A stretch of 64,000 nucleotides of DNA from Coenobita brevimanus (taxonomy: Eukaryota; Arthropoda; Malacostraca; Decapoda; Coenobitidae): the NCBI GenBank assembly GCA_032717465.1, contig CM064713.1, forward strand, positions 6,061,001 through 6,125,000, given 5' to 3'. Positions within the stretch are counted from its first letter, which is position 1, and the number at the start of each line of letters is the position of its first letter. The notes under the pieces were generated by a model. It was not told the origin of the DNA. It was given only the letters and a program-made list of their open reading frames with translations, and made no database searches. A program made the translations under genes and the position numbers. Of the stretch, positions 10,432 through 20,989 are shown piece by piece.

Positions 10432-11715
10432 GTGAAATGGAGGGAGAGTAAGAAATTGTTTTGGAAGGAGGTAAAGAAAGTAAGGCAGTGTGAAAGGGGA
10501 AATAGTAGGAGAGTGAAAGATAGGAATAATAGATTGTTGGTGGAGAAGAGAGAGAAATTGAGGAGATGGAAGGAGCACTTTGAGGATTTGTTGAATGTAG
10601 AGAGTGAGAGCAGTGTGAGTATAAGTGGTTGGGGAATGGATGGGAGAAGAAGAGATGAGAGGAGGGACGAAGAGATCAGTAGGTCGGAAGTAGTGGAAGC
10701 GATGAAGAAGATTAAGCTGGGAAAGGCCCCAGGAATTGATGGAGTGTGTGGTGAAATGCTTAGGTATGGGGGTGAGATTGTTGTGGAGTGGATATGGAAG
10801 TTGTGTAGATTGGTTTGGGAAGAGGGAAGGGTTCCAGAGGACTGGAAATCAGGTATAATTGTTCCTCTGTACAAAGGAAAAGGGGAGAGAGAAGTATGTG
10901 GTAACCATAGGGGTATTTGCCTTCTTAGTGTGACTGGTAAAATATATGGTAGAATACTCATTGATAGGGTTAGGCATATGACAGAGGAGCTAGTTGGAGA
11001 AGAACAAGGGGGATTTAGGAAGGGAAAAGGGTGTGTAGATCAGATATTTGTTCTAAGATGTTTAGTGGAGAAGTATCTAGAGAAGGGAAGGAAAGTGTAC
11101 GCTGCCTTCATGGACTTGGAGAAAGCTTATGACAGAAGAGATAGGAAAGGTATGTGGAAGGTATTAAGAATATATGGAGTGGAGGGGAAATTGTTGAGTG
11201 CTGTGAAGAGTATGTACGAGGGAGCTAGGGCTACAGTGCGAGTGGATGGTGAGCTGAGTGAGTTCTTTGATCTCAATGTGGGACTGAAACAGGGGTGTGT
11301 AATGTCTCCATGGCCGTTTAATATATATATGGATGGGGTTGTAAAGGAGGTACAAGGTAGGGCAGTGGATGTGGGGGTGGCCCTAATGAATGAGGGTGAG
11401 ATTTGGAAGCTTCCGGTGTTGCTGTTTGCTGATGATACAGTATTGTTGAGTGAAGATGAATGGGAGTTGCAAGGTTTGGTGAATGAATTTGGGACAGTGT
11501 GTAGGAGGAGGAAGCTGAAAGTTAATGTAAACAAAAGTAAAGTTATGGTGTTTGAGAGGAATGAAGTCACAGAGTGTGCAGTGAGGTTGGATGGTGAGGA
11601 TATGGAGAATGTGAGTGCATTCAAGTACTTGGGTAGTGTGATGAGTAAGGATGGAACTTTGGGGGATGAAGTACGTGAAAGGGTACAGCAGGGAAGGAAG
11701 GTGTTGGCACACTGA
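10432..11715 (+). pseudogene. Reverse transcriptase of R2
   Basis: A 427-codon frame holds all core RT blocks: LGKAPGIDGVCGEMLRYGG, VPEDWKSGIIVPLYKGKG, NHRGICLLSVTGKIYGRI, EEQGGFRKGKGCVDQIF, AFMDLEKAYDRRDRKGMW (motif A Asp), VGLKQGCVMSPWPFNIYMDG (motif B) and LLFADDTVLLSEDEWELQG (motif C with FADD). It ends near 11715 at a frameshift in RVQQGRKV. All catalytic aspartates are present, so only the frameshifts keep this from being a complete protein. Confidence 0.9.
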
Positions 11716-11720
11716 AAGCA

Positions 11721-12203
11721 GTGATGAGAAATAGGGAGGTGAGTATGGAAGTTAAGAAGTCACTGCATGATGGTATTGTTATCCCTACCCTGACGTATGG
11801 AAGCGAGGCGTGGACCTTTCAAGAGGGGAACAAGTCAAGAGTGAGAGCAGTGGAAATGAGTTACTTGAGAGGAGCATGTGGAGTGACGTGGAGGGACAGG
11901 TTGACGAATGAAGAAGTGAAGGAACGTTGTGGGGTAGATGTGGATGTGGTTGAAAAGATTAGGAGAAATACACTGAGGTGGTTTGGACATGTGGAGAGGA
12001 TGGAGAATGAAAGACTGACTAAGAGGGTGTATGTAGGTGAGGTGGAGGGAGGGAGAGGGAGGGGTAGACCGAGGATGAGGTGGAGGGATGGAGTTGAGAG
12101 GTATATGAGGGAGGGGGGGGTGAGTTGGGGGGAGGGGAGTCAAATGGTGGGTGACAGAGTGACTTGGAGGCGTTTTGTCTGCGGCCACCCTTTGCGGGAT
12201 TAG
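11721..12203 (+). pseudogene. Carboxy-terminal domain of the R2 reverse transcriptase
   Basis: This 160-codon frame continues the protein after the frameshift: VIPTLTYGSEAWTFQEGNKS, RAVEMSYLRGACGVTWRDRL, NTLRWFGHVERMENERLTKR and a Gly/Arg-rich GGRGRGRPRMRWRDGVERYM stretch, ending VCGHPLRD just before the stop. The GSEAW and RWFGHVERM motifs are typical of RTE-type RT carboxy termini. The stop codon overlaps the conserved 3' terminus (GGGCGTC...) that leads into the ATAG tail. Confidence 0.88.
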
Positions 12204-12352
12204 GGCGTCGGGCTATAGATAGATAGATAGATAGACTCTGAAGAGATACAAATACTGTACATATTCACCTCAAATTACAATATCCAAGGTCTTGCATCTG
12301 ATAGGCCATAGCTGATGTACCCGAAGGGAAAGGTATGACTGAGCCTCAACAG

Positions 12353-12507
12353 ATGTCATTATACTTGCTGGCAGTGACCGAGCTTATTTGGACAAATGGA
12401 AAATTAACCAGTGGCTGAAGGAAGAGACTTCATTATTTCCATTAGCTGCCCCATCCTTTTCAGTAAGAAATACCATCAATAATTATCTCCTTTGGAGACT
12501 TATGAAA
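12353..12507 (+). CDS. Candidate host exon, possibly an M13 (neprilysin-like) peptidase fragment
   Basis: A 155-base open stretch lies between an acceptor (CCTCAACAG, AG at 12351-12352) and a donor-like AAA followed by GTCAGT at 12508. It reads DVIILAGSDRAYLDKWKINQ and later VRNTINNYLLWRLMK. The pattern of a hydrophobic strand, a YL and then NYLLWRL resembles the amino-terminal domain of M13 metallopeptidases, where a tyrosine-leucine and an NYLxW block lie close together. The spacing here is some 10 residues longer than usual and no zinc site (HExxH) is in this exon. It lies in a 290-base gap between R2 and a microsatellite, outside known transposons. The family call is tentative. Confidence 0.33.
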
Positions 12508-12531
12508 GTCAGTATGTATAAAAATATACTG

Positions 12532-12536
<5 letters not shown>

Positions 12537-12575
<39 letters not shown>

Positions 12576-12591
12576 TATGTGTACATATATA
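12537..12591. repeat. (AT)n microsatellite
   Basis: ATAT run with CATATATATGTGTAC interruptions, ending in the TA that is the target site of the next transposon. Confidence 0.9.
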
Positions 12592-13228
12592 CAGTATTTC
12601 CTCGTACTTCGACGTCTCGTTTTTCGTACTAGAAAAAAGTTTCCGAGTTGTTTTACACTTCACAAGTTTCCCTGTACTTCGACGCTCCCAGTTGGCAGCC
12701 GACACTCAGCAGATGATGCATACCAAAGCTCATTTGTTGGCGGCCATCTTGCGACCACCCTGCTCTCTACTGATACAGTGGCGGTACTACAGACCCACAT
12801 GTGATTGCTTTTTTTTGTGCTGTGCTGGTCTCGCACCTCGTGGCTTCCTGACCCACACCTGAACAACCGTGTTTCGATGTTTGAGTTGCAACGCACCCAT
12901 CCACCCTCAACACACCTTCACCTGTCACTCAAGCCAGTCTTCACTCTATTTCTGGTAAAGATTTTCGGTGCTGCAGCTCTTTATAACAGTTTTAATATCT
13001 TTTCAGGTACATGTTTATTGTGTTATGCTGTTTTAGCACTAGTAAACACTCTTCATTCAATTCCGGGCAGGGCCTGTTTGGTGTTATAGTTCTTTCTGAT
13101 AGGGGTGGTACATGCCCCACTGGAACGCTCCTCTATTTTTCCCACTGATTCTTAACTTCACACTTTGACATTTCATGTTTCATGAGGTTTTGGCGGAACA
13201 CCGAACCGCGAAGTATGAGGAATCACTA
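12592..13228 (+). mobile_element. Tigger/pogo-like MITE (family with CAGTATTTCCTC ends)
   Basis: Starts CAGTATTTCCTCGTACTTCG after TA and ends CGAAGTATGAGGAATCACT before TA; the right repeat has three mismatches in the last ten bases. At 637 bp it has no transposase frame. A second copy in opposite orientation (20023-20989) shares both ends and the block with TTTGGTGTTATAG / TGTTATGCTGTTTTAGC. Confidence 0.85.
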
Positions 13229-13266
13229 TATATATATATACACCGATGTATATACATATATATATA

Positions 13267-14967
13267 CACAGTAAAACCTCGATTTAATGGCATTCATTCT
13301 AACGGCAACCTCAAACTAACGGCACAAATCTCCTGAGGAATATTTATGCAAAAAATTTTTTAAAATTCCCCCCAAATGGGTAAAAATTAGAAAGAAATTC
13401 AAATGTGGTGGGCGCCGCATGCATCTCGATCGTCTGTTTGCAGTTTCCTGCCAACTGGGTATGTTTATGCTCACCCAGTCTTCCTCCCACCTAGCCTGAC
13501 CCCAAAGTGAAAAAAATTAGCATGTAAGGTTAGATTTAAGAACTAGTGTTACAGACTTCACAACTTAGTGAATTTATTTACGTAGTGCCATCTATTCTAC
13601 TCCAACCTGCCAACTAATACTTAGTGTTGTGTGAACGGTCGCTGTGATGAGAAGTTTATTTGCTTATTTCCTTGCTCCTTGTTTCCTCTCAGAACTGAGC
13701 ACGTGGTTCCAAACTTACTTTAGTTTTGCCTAAGCACCCTGCAAGTGCTATGAACACAAGCATTTATTCTAAATGAAAGTGTAAAATTGTTGAACGAAGT
13801 GGCATGTAGCGTTGCAGATTAAATGCAAACGATCAGACAGATAAAATGAGTTGGGATGTTTACGATGTGGATAGTTTTCTTTGTTGGAAAAAAAAGTTAA
13901 AGATGGAGCAGTAAAATTCATGTATTTGCCTTGTGTGCAACGAGTGTGAAAAAAAGAAGAAAAAAGGCTTTGTGCTCGATCTTTTTGTTATAATCTGATG
14001 ATCTTTGGTCAAGTAAATATGGATCTTAGGATACGTGAAGACACTACATGTTGACATAAACAGTTGGGCAAGATAATTATGTGAGTTCAGTTCTTGTGAA
14101 TTATACTGTCATACAAATTATACTGTTTGGCTGACTTGTTTATTTTTCATGATTTCTGCATTCATCTGTATCTGAGAAGTGAAATACGGAATCACTCCAT
14201 GCTGACAACTTCTGTGTAGTTTTTATTTCTTTTATTGTTGATGACTAACAGCTTTCAAAAAGTTTCATATTGCATTTTTTTTATTTTTTTTTTATTAGTA
14301 CCAAAAGTGATTCGTGATGAAATCTGCGTGATGCTGGCCGGCCATTATTCACATCTTGTTTAGGTCAAGTTTTTGCTTGATTTCTAATGAGGACTTTCAA
14401 GTGGCTTTGTGGCAATCCTTCTTGATTAAAATTTTTACGGGGAGTATTAGGGGGCAAAACTAATCGGTTAGGTTAGGTTAGACTGCAGTAGCTATGCACT
14501 GATGTGTCCAGTCGGTGAGGTCACATGTAAACACACTGTCTTCGGTATCCTAAGGCAGACGTATTTCTAGTAATCTATCTTGAAATATACTTTCAACGAA
14601 AAATATGAGGCTCCTAGAATCTAACCCCCTATTTTACATGTAAATATATGTCATGTTTTAGCGCAAAATCGATTTTGCACAAGGTTCCACCTAACCTATC
14701 TCGTGTTGTATGAAGATTCAACTGTACTGTACTTACCTGGATTACTGTACAGTACTTTACTACAACACCACACCTACCTCCTTTCTTTTGTTCTAAATAT
14801 AAACTTTTTTATTGATTTTGTATGTCTGCACATGTTTATATGCTTAAAAATGTGTTAGCATGAGTTCCAGGGGTATCGATAGGTGTAAGCCACAATCTAA
14901 AGGAATCTCATTTTTATCGGCATGCTCAGGGCCCCCTAGGGTGCCGTTAAATCGAGGTTTTACTGTG
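13267..14967 (+). mobile_element. Tigger/pogo-like element, 1.7 kb
   Basis: The terminal inverted repeats are CACAGTAAAACCTCGATTTA at the left and the matching TAAATCGAGGTTTTACTGTG at the right. The flanking TA dinucleotides are at 13265-13266 and 14968-14969, inside an (AT)n tract. The interior is AT-rich and lacks a long frame, so it is non-autonomous. A short GGTTAGGTTAGGTTAG run lies at 14466-14482. Confidence 0.85.
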
Positions 14968-14975
14968 TATATATA

Positions 14976-15028
<53 letters not shown>
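14968..15028. repeat. (AT)n microsatellite
   Basis: Long TATATA run with a single GTG interruption. It separates the Tigger element from the next SINE head. Confidence 0.95.
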
Positions 15029-15030
<2 letters not shown>

Positions 15031-15155
15031 AGCCTCTATGGTACAGTGGTAAAGTGTGTGTTTTCGCACGTAGAAGAATGAGGGTTCGCACCCTGCCAGG
15101 GTAATAAACTTTGGAAGCGTTCATCCGTGTACTGCTTTGGCGGACAAAAGGGGTG
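15029..15155 (+). mobile_element. tRNA-derived SINE head
   Basis: It begins GGAGCCTCTATGG. The A box is TGGTACAGTGG (15038-15048) and the B box GGGTTCGCACCC lies about 45 bases downstream. The acceptor ends do not pair, so this is not a functional tRNA gene. About 60 bases of body follow before a T run that belongs to the next LINE fragment. Its own tail is not visible. Confidence 0.7.
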
Positions 15156-15446
15156 CTTTTTTTTTTTTTTTTTTTTTTTTTTATGTGAGGAAGAAGGAAC
15201 CAAAGGCTGAGGCTGCAAAACGTTCCTTCCAAGAAGAAAAACAAATACAATACAAAAAGAGAGCCACATTCAAGATCCATTCATTTTGAAATGCCCAGAC
15301 ACACTGTGTTTGAAAGACTGGTGATCATAGGAAGCAGGAAATACTGTACAGACAGAGGGAGAAAGTTCCAGAGTTGACTTGTTGCATAAATGAAGGACTG
15401 GGAGTAACAGTTAACTCTTGCATTAGAGTTGGACAGAAAAGGGATT
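15156..15446 (-). mobile_element. 3' end of a Jockey/L2-like LINE (family N)
   Basis: The T(24) tract at 15158-15181, followed by GAGGAAGAAGGAACCAAAGG and TGCCCAGACACACTG, is the reverse complement of the 3' terminus of the LINE at 62112-63930. The match extends to the AGTTAACTCTTGCATTAGAG segment, about 290 bp. It is a severely 5'-truncated copy with a poly(A) tail. Confidence 0.88.
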
Positions 15447-15587
15447 TTTTTTTTTTTTTTTTTTTAATGTGTTCAACTCTGGGCATAAGCTTCACAGCCT
15501 GCTATCAAGGCCCAGCAGTCCTCCTACATACCATACACCTCTACATGTCACCACTTCAGCGCTAACACCCACCGTCCATATTGAGTA
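15447..15587 (-). mobile_element. tRNA-SINE copy 2, 3' half
   Basis: From the T tract (15447-15466) it matches SINE copy 1 (4489-4630) up to CATATTGAGTA, where a 3.6-kb transposon is inserted at a TA. The other half resumes at 19201. Confidence 0.9.
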
Positions 15588-15855
15588 CCGTATTTCGCGG
15601 CATGTAAGACGCACTTTTTTGTCTCAAAGTTACATTAAAATATCCCCATGCGTCCTGCACACTAGACTGAGGCAGGTTAGTTTGGCTCCATTGAGAAGAA
15701 ACTCATAAAGATGATCATCTCACTGCTTAGCAACCATAGGAGTTTTCTACAGTATGCAGATTTGATATTATTTTAAAAAATAATATACACTAGTGTGTAT
15801 ATGCAGCAGATTTAAAACATGCGAGATCAGAAACACACAAAACTTTCGCGGGTTT

Positions 15856-16545
15856 GTTTACAGCTCAACTGGCTAACATCGTGAAGATATTTAGCGGTTT
15901 AGCAGTTTAGCATCCACACTATTCCAGCAAGCTAACGTACATGATCACTGGTGAACTGTCTGCTAACCTTCTGAAAGGCAATCATAACCACTTTGCTTGC
16001 CATCCACTTACTAACTAGCAAAGCAATCATACTGGAGAGATGCTGGCTAGTGAAACTGCCAAGTCATCAAAACAGACTTTCGTCACGTATGGAAATTCAG
16101 TAACCCTAATTAGGTCAGTTACTTTTGTGACATTTTGTGAGTGTATATATGCAGCAGATATTAATACACGCAAGATCAAGAACACAAAGCATTCACTGCA
16201 GCAGATATTAATACACACAAGATCAAGAACACAAAGCATTCACTGTCTGTTTTCAGCTCAACTGGCCAATACCGTCAAGGGGTTTAGCGGTTTAGCAACT
16301 TAGCAGGTTAGCGTCTAGCGTACACCCTACTCTAGCAAGCTAACATGCTCACTGGTCAACTGTCTGCTAACCTTCTGAAAGGCAATCATAACCACTTTGC
16401 TTGCCATCCACTTACTAACTAGCAAAGCAGCCATACTGGAGAGATGCTGGCAAGCGAACCTGACAAGTCATCAGAAATGATTTTTGTCGCATATGGAAAT
16501 TCAATCACCCTCATATGGTTGGCTTCTCTTAGTGACATTTTGTTT
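15856..16545. repeat. Internal duplication of the 3.6-kb transposon (~400-bp period)
   Basis: The block from CAGCTCAACTGGC to GACATTTTGT occurs at about 15856-16140 and again at 16250-16545, with long identical stretches such as TGTCTGCTAACCTTCTGAAA. Between them a 47-bp unit (GCAGCAGATATTAATACAC...) is directly duplicated at 16150 and 16197. Confidence 0.85.
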
Positions 16546-16726
16546 CATGCCTGACAAGAGTATCATAGAAGTGAACAGTCTTATTATACCAATAGCGAAA
16601 AACAGGAAAAACAGTTGTAACGTTAAACAGTACTGCCTGAAGTTACAGCTTCACTTTTTCAGCCAAGTGAAGTACTTCAGCAATGTCTATGCAACTCAGG
16701 GCACACCCAATTACAGTATTTTGTTA

Positions 16727-16815
16727 TGAATTCATTCATTCATTGCCAGACGCCATGTATCCCAGACGGGGTGGCCAATGGCTTAGAGTTAATTGTTTTA
16801 CAGGGAGGGAAAATA
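16727..16815 (-). mobile_element. Fragment with RTE-A/SINE 3' tail
   Basis: The minus strand reads TGGCCACCCCGTCTGGGAT, then GGCGTCTGGCAATGAATGAA, the shared terminus of RTE-A and its SINEs with an (ATGA)n tail. The preceding TGTAAAACAATTAACTCTAA word is shared with the 5S-SINE at 38400, so this is a SINE tail rather than LINE. Confidence 0.75.
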
Positions 16816-17005
16816 GTATAAAATTCACTGAGTAGCATAACTGACACAATATCTGAAATAGCGTGCCTGACGGGCATTCATATCAGCATCCGCCATTTCT
16901 GCTGTATTCTTAGCAGACGAAGCGATCAGAATGATTGACAACGTTCACTGTCTGCATCTCTGCTGCCTAAGCAAAGCTCTCATGATCAGCAATGGCGATC
17001 ATTTA

Positions 17006-17075
17006 GGCCGTAACGTCCAAATTGGTTAGGTTAGGTTAGGTTGTAAAGTCGTTTGCCATTTTGGACGTTACGGCC
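17006..17075. repeat. Hairpin with a (TTAGG)n-type loop
   Basis: Perfect 16-base arms (GGCCGTAACGTCCAAA at 17006-17021 and its inverse at 17060-17075) enclose GGTTAGGTTAGGTTAGGTT at 17024-17042. TTAGG is the telomeric repeat of most arthropods. Confidence 0.85.
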
Positions 17076-17812
17076 GAAACGACCAGAATCCTAAGGTGTG
17101 GGTGAGAGTTTGGTGTGGGTGTAGTTAAGGAAGTAGGAGTGGGAAGAGTTAGGCTAGGGAACTGATAATCCACTTATTATAATCCCTTCAGCCCAGCAAT
17201 GTATTTTATAGGGTAGTTTATTCATGCTCGCCATATGATTTTATTCAGTTCAGGAAACGTACTGAGGAGGTTAATGTGGGCTGTATCAAATGCCCCAAGT
17301 CTGAATATCGCCTGTGCTCAGTTAAAACGATTGCCAAGTTAAAGTCGTATGAAGTGTGGTATAAGCAATTCAGTGGATGGTACTGAGGACCATTTACTGT
17401 ATGAGAGTGACGGTGAAACAGTGATGATGACCGTGGTGATGACTTCCAGTGATGCTTCAGGACTTGGGGAAAGTAGTGATGAATTCTCAGGATTTGAAGA
17501 CGAGTGAAATTTTCACCATGTCAGTAATATGAAGTGAATATAGGTTTTAGGTGATCATGACAGATGCAACCAAGGAAAATTTAGGATCAATGGTGCTGTA
17601 TACCTTTAGTCTTGCACTGACGATGTTTGGATGAATAAATTGTTTGAGATGTTTCATGTCCTTAAGTGATGATATTTATATTGAACAACCAAATACATTT
17701 TGATGTTTTTGGCATATAATAAAGTCACTGGGTACTCCAAAACTGAATGATGTAAATGTTTCAGAGGCGAGCGAATGTTGCATGTGGTTTGTGCGTGTGT
17801 GTGTGTGTACCA

Positions 17813-18400
17813 TAGTGACTAGGAGGCAGCAGTGTTAAGACCACAAATGGACATTTTCACAGTACTCGAATGTTTTGAGACGGATGTCTGTTTTTAGCAA
17901 ATTCTGATAAGAGAAATATGCATTTTTAATTGTTGATGCTGCAAGGAAAACAGCTGACAGTAAGAGAGTGATACTGTGAGAAGAGGGTAGAGACAGTTGT
18001 CTAGCGCTTGGTATGCAGCAGTGTTGCTAAGGGATAGTTTCACCATTCTCGACATGTTTTGAGATGAATGTCTGTTTTTAGTAAATTGTGATCAGTGAAG
18101 AACGTATTTTTAACTGTTGATGCTGCAAGGGAAACATCGCAGACAGTGAGGAAGTGATACTGAGAGGAAGGGGTAGAGACTGCTGTCTAGCGACTGGGAG
18201 GTAGCAGTGTTACTAAGGTGTAACAATGGATGTTTTCACCATACTCAGTATGTTTTGAAATGAATGTTTATAGTAAATTATGATCAGTGAAGCATGCATT
18301 TTTAATTGTTGATGCTGCAAGGCAAACATAGCTGACAGTGAAGGAGTGATACTGAGAGAAGAGAGTAAAAACAGCTGTCTATCCTGTTCCCAAGCAGCCT
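17813..18400 (+). repeat. Three ~190-bp tandem units inside the transposon
   Basis: Units starting near 17813, 18000 and 18185 share GCAGTGTT, ATGTTTTGA, TGTTGATGCTGCAAGG and GAGTGATACTG-like words in the same order. They are diverged copies with no reading frame. Confidence 0.8.
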
Positions 18401-18774
18401 TGCTATATTGAACTTTGGTTGTGAAACATTGTAATTTGTGTATTTACAAGTGCTACCTTTTTATATTATTTATGGAGGTAATTACAAGTTAGTTAGAGTG
18501 TGCATGATTAATGATGGTAGTAGTCTGATATTGTGCTTGAGTCAAGGCAATGTGAGGAAATTCCGTAACAGGTGTGGACTATGACGGGGTTCTTTTAGGA
18601 TAAATGAACTGATGTGAAAATTCATTGTACTTTATGTTTTCGTCAGTGAATGAAAGAACAGAGTTTATTGACTTCATGTGTGGTTTTAAATTCATAAAAT
18701 ATTAAAAACAGTGTTTATATCAGTTTACTGATACATATTTATCAACAAAGTTGAGATGGCCTCGTGGTTTGAAG

Positions 18775-18979
18775 TCACGTTTTGTTAAGACGGGGTTTTG
18801 TTTTCTTTTCTCTTTTCCTGTATACAGTAATTCTTTGTACATAAAAGAAGAAACTAAAGGATGATGAGCAGTACTGAATAGATTCTGAAAGGTTAGTGTG
18901 TATCTAAGTGATAGTGGCTCATATCAGTTACGTTTTGTCAAGAAGGGGCATTGTTTTCTTTTCCTGTACCATTCTTTGT

Positions 18980-19024
<45 letters not shown>

Positions 19025-19050
19025 TGATGATCAGTAATGAATAGATTCTG
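18775..19050 (+). repeat. ~155-bp duplication with A tract
   Basis: ACGTTTTGT..AAG.GGG..TTGTTTTCTTTTCCTGTA...ATTCTTTGTACATAAAA occurs at 18776 and again at 18931. The second copy is followed by an A tract at 18985-19021, and both lead into ATGATCAGTA.TGAATAGATTC. Confidence 0.75.
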
Positions 19051-19200
19051 AAAGGTAAGTGTGTATCTGTGTGGTAATGGCTCTTATCAAGAAACCTTAC
19101 TGCAGTCTTGGTTGGGGCAAACTTTTTTTTCACAGAACTGCCCTGCCAGAATTAGAGTGCGTCTTTCACAATGCTGCGTCTTACATGCCGCGAAATACGG

Positions 19201-19396
19201 TATATGCTAGGGCTGTCTCATACAGGACTGGTGTATTGGTATTAGCAGGGGTATTTTTACGACATGTCGGCAAGTCTTCTGGTAGATCAGTAAAGCCTGA
19301 TTTAATGAAATTCAAATCCTTAAACTGTTCCCTGCCCCAGACGGGACATGAACCTGGGTCCACTGGAACTGCAGGCCACCTCTCTACTGAATAAGC
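19201..19396 (-). mobile_element. tRNA-SINE copy 2, 5' half
   Basis: It continues SINE copy 2 after the 3.6-kb insertion. On the minus strand it has the A box (GGCTTATTCAGTAGAG) and a B box mutated to GGTTCATGTCCC. The B box is intact in copy 1, so copy 2 is probably transcriptionally dead. Confidence 0.88.
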
Positions 19397-19577
19397 CACG
19401 AAAGGTGCAACTAATAAATAATATTCAAAGCCTATGCTATTGAACATTGATTTTTATGGATCCCCCTGAAATATAGTTATTAAAATATTGATTAATTAAT
19501 AATAAGTATACTGATGGGGAATCGTCCATGTTTTGACAGGGAATTGTCTGACAGTGAATTGTTTCGGTACCCTACTG
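19397..19577 (-). repeat. GACAATT-motif dispersed repeat, copy 2
   Basis: Reverse complement of 8680-8885 with the same order of words (ACAATTC repeats, TTAATTAATCAATA, TAGCATAGG). One edge coincides with the 5' end of SINE copy 2. Confidence 0.68.
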
Positions 19578-19599
19578 TGCACCTCCTGCCTTACTCGAC

Positions 19600-19835
19600 A
19601 TACAGCCTACCTCACCACTCTAGTCACCAGCACTTTTGACACTTTCACTAGCTAATGCACTCACTTCGTTCATAAAGCCTTCAAAGTCTATTTCTGACAT
19701 CTCAGACATCGCATCATCCTCTTGATCCTCCCCAGGAAATGGCTCATCAACAAGTCTCCACACTCCATCACTGGTGGTTGGCACTTCTTGGGGTGGCAAT
19801 GTCACATGCTCGGGGTAACCCCGGATTTGGACCAC
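19600..19835 (-). pseudogene. Possible carboxy terminus of a DNA-transposon transposase
   Basis: A 71-codon minus frame ends in an acidic tail, DQEDDAMSEMSEIDFEGFMN, then EVSALASESVKSAGD. A nearly identical DFEGFM tail is encoded at 21380-21465 inside a pogo-like element that also carries a CENP-B-type helix-turn-helix remnant. I infer that both are decayed transposase carboxy termini. No catalytic motif remains here, so the call is tentative. Confidence 0.4.
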
Positions 19836-19964
19836 TCTTCACTACCGTCTCCCTTACAATGGGTTCAATTCACGTACTATTAAAAAATACACTAAAATTT
19901 AGAAAAAAAATAGGTCCTCGTGTACAATGAGAGTCGCATACTCTGAACACGTTGACTATGGGTA

Positions 19965-19973
19965 CATACATAC

Positions 19974-20022
<49 letters not shown>
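19965..20022. repeat. (AT)n microsatellite
   Basis: TATATATGTATATATA run ending in the TA target of the next MITE. Confidence 0.95.
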
Positions 20023-20025
<3 letters not shown>

Positions 20026-20989
20026 TATTTCCTCATTTTTCACAGGTTGGATGTTCTGCCAAAACCTTGCGAAACGTGAAACGTTGAAGTGTGAAGTTAA
20101 GAATCAATGGGAAAAATAGAGGAGCATTCTGGTGAGACATGTACCTAAACTATCAGAAAGTACTATAACACCAAACAGACCCTACCCAAAATTAAATGAA
20201 GAGTGTTTACTAGTGCTAAAACAGCATAACACAATAAACATGTACCTGAAAAGACATTAAAACTGTTATAAAGAGCTGCAGCACCGAAAATCCTTACCAG
20301 AAATAAAGTGAAGACTGGCTTAAGTGGCAGGTGAAGGTGTGTTGAGGATGGATGGGCTAGTTCCCAATGTCACTAACCAAGGAAAAATTACTTTTCACTG
20401 GATTATTTAATTTTTGACATCAAAGTCGGTCAACTAAACCCTGGTCATTTTATGTTCCCTCTTTGTCACTAAAAGGAAGGGAGAAATTATAACAACATTA
20501 TTTTACTCACTGCTACAAGGAAGAAAGGCTGCAATAGAGTCAAACAGAATAAAAAATTGATGGACTGAGTCTACCATCTCTGTATTGGGACGGTTATTAT
20601 TCTTTCCTTCCTTAAATATCAATAAGCTTTATTATACATGCACTTCATGTATTTGTCCATCCAAACAAAATAAAGTGTTACGAGAAACATGTAATGATTC
20701 TTCGTTAAAATAGCAGCACAACACTGCTGAAGATCGTATGTTACGATCTCACACAATAACAAACTCACCTGTGTCTACTGTCCCGCTGAACCTGCTGTAT
20801 AAAGATCATGGAAAAATGCTGCACAGAAAAATGGACAGTGCCTAGACCGAGCATCGGTACGCATCATCTGCTGGCTGGGAGCATCGAAGTGCGGGAAAAC
20901 TAGCGAAGTGTGAAACAACTTGGAAACATATTTCTAGCGCAAAAAACAAGGCATCGAAGTAAAATGCGTTGAAATACAAGGAAATACTT
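20023..20989 (-). mobile_element. Tigger/pogo-like MITE, second copy of the 12592 family
   Basis: Starts CAGTATTTCCTCATTTTTCA after TA and ends CAAGGAAATACTT before TA. It matches the reverse complement of 12592-13228 at both ends. The middle (about 20365-20780) is unrelated, so either this copy gained an insert or the other lost one. Confidence 0.8.

Larger units (their letters stand above)
9425..12236 (+). mobile_element. RTE-A LINE copy R2, nearly complete
   Basis: About 2.8 kb with endonuclease, reverse transcriptase and carboxy-terminal domain in order, a short 3' end and an (ATAG)n tail at 12214-12234. Only two frameshifts (near 10430 and 11715) separate the three open frames, so this is the youngest-looking RTE-A copy here. 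The extreme amino terminus of the endonuclease seems absent, so it is slightly 5'-truncated. The tetranucleotide tail instead of poly(A) is characteristic of RTE-clade elements. Confidence 0.9.
15588..19200. mobile_element. 3.6-kb TA-flanked TIR transposon splitting a SINE
   Basis: Begins CCGTATTTCGCGGCATG and ends with its exact inverse, CATGCCGCGAAATACGG; the inverted match continues inward through TAAGACGCA. TA is duplicated (15586-15587 and 19201-19202). Removing the element restores the SINE sequence seen at 4620-4640. Inside are several internal duplications, a truncated RTE-type tail (16727-16815), a hairpin with a TTAGG loop, and a poly(A) near 18987. I find no transposase; the only peptide of note is a short acidic one (SSDEFSGFEDE, near 17475). 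TA targets suggest a Tc1/mariner-group element mobilised in trans. Confidence 0.88.

Noticed and set aside
10134..10961. 275-codon minus frame rich in Ser, Leu and Pro
   Set aside because: Antisense shadow of the R2 linker and RT; purine-rich coding strand gives long pyrimidine-rich open frames on the other strand.
15029..15105. Functional tRNA gene
   Set aside because: A and B boxes are good but the acceptor ends do not pair and no clean anticodon arm forms; a SINE head fits better.
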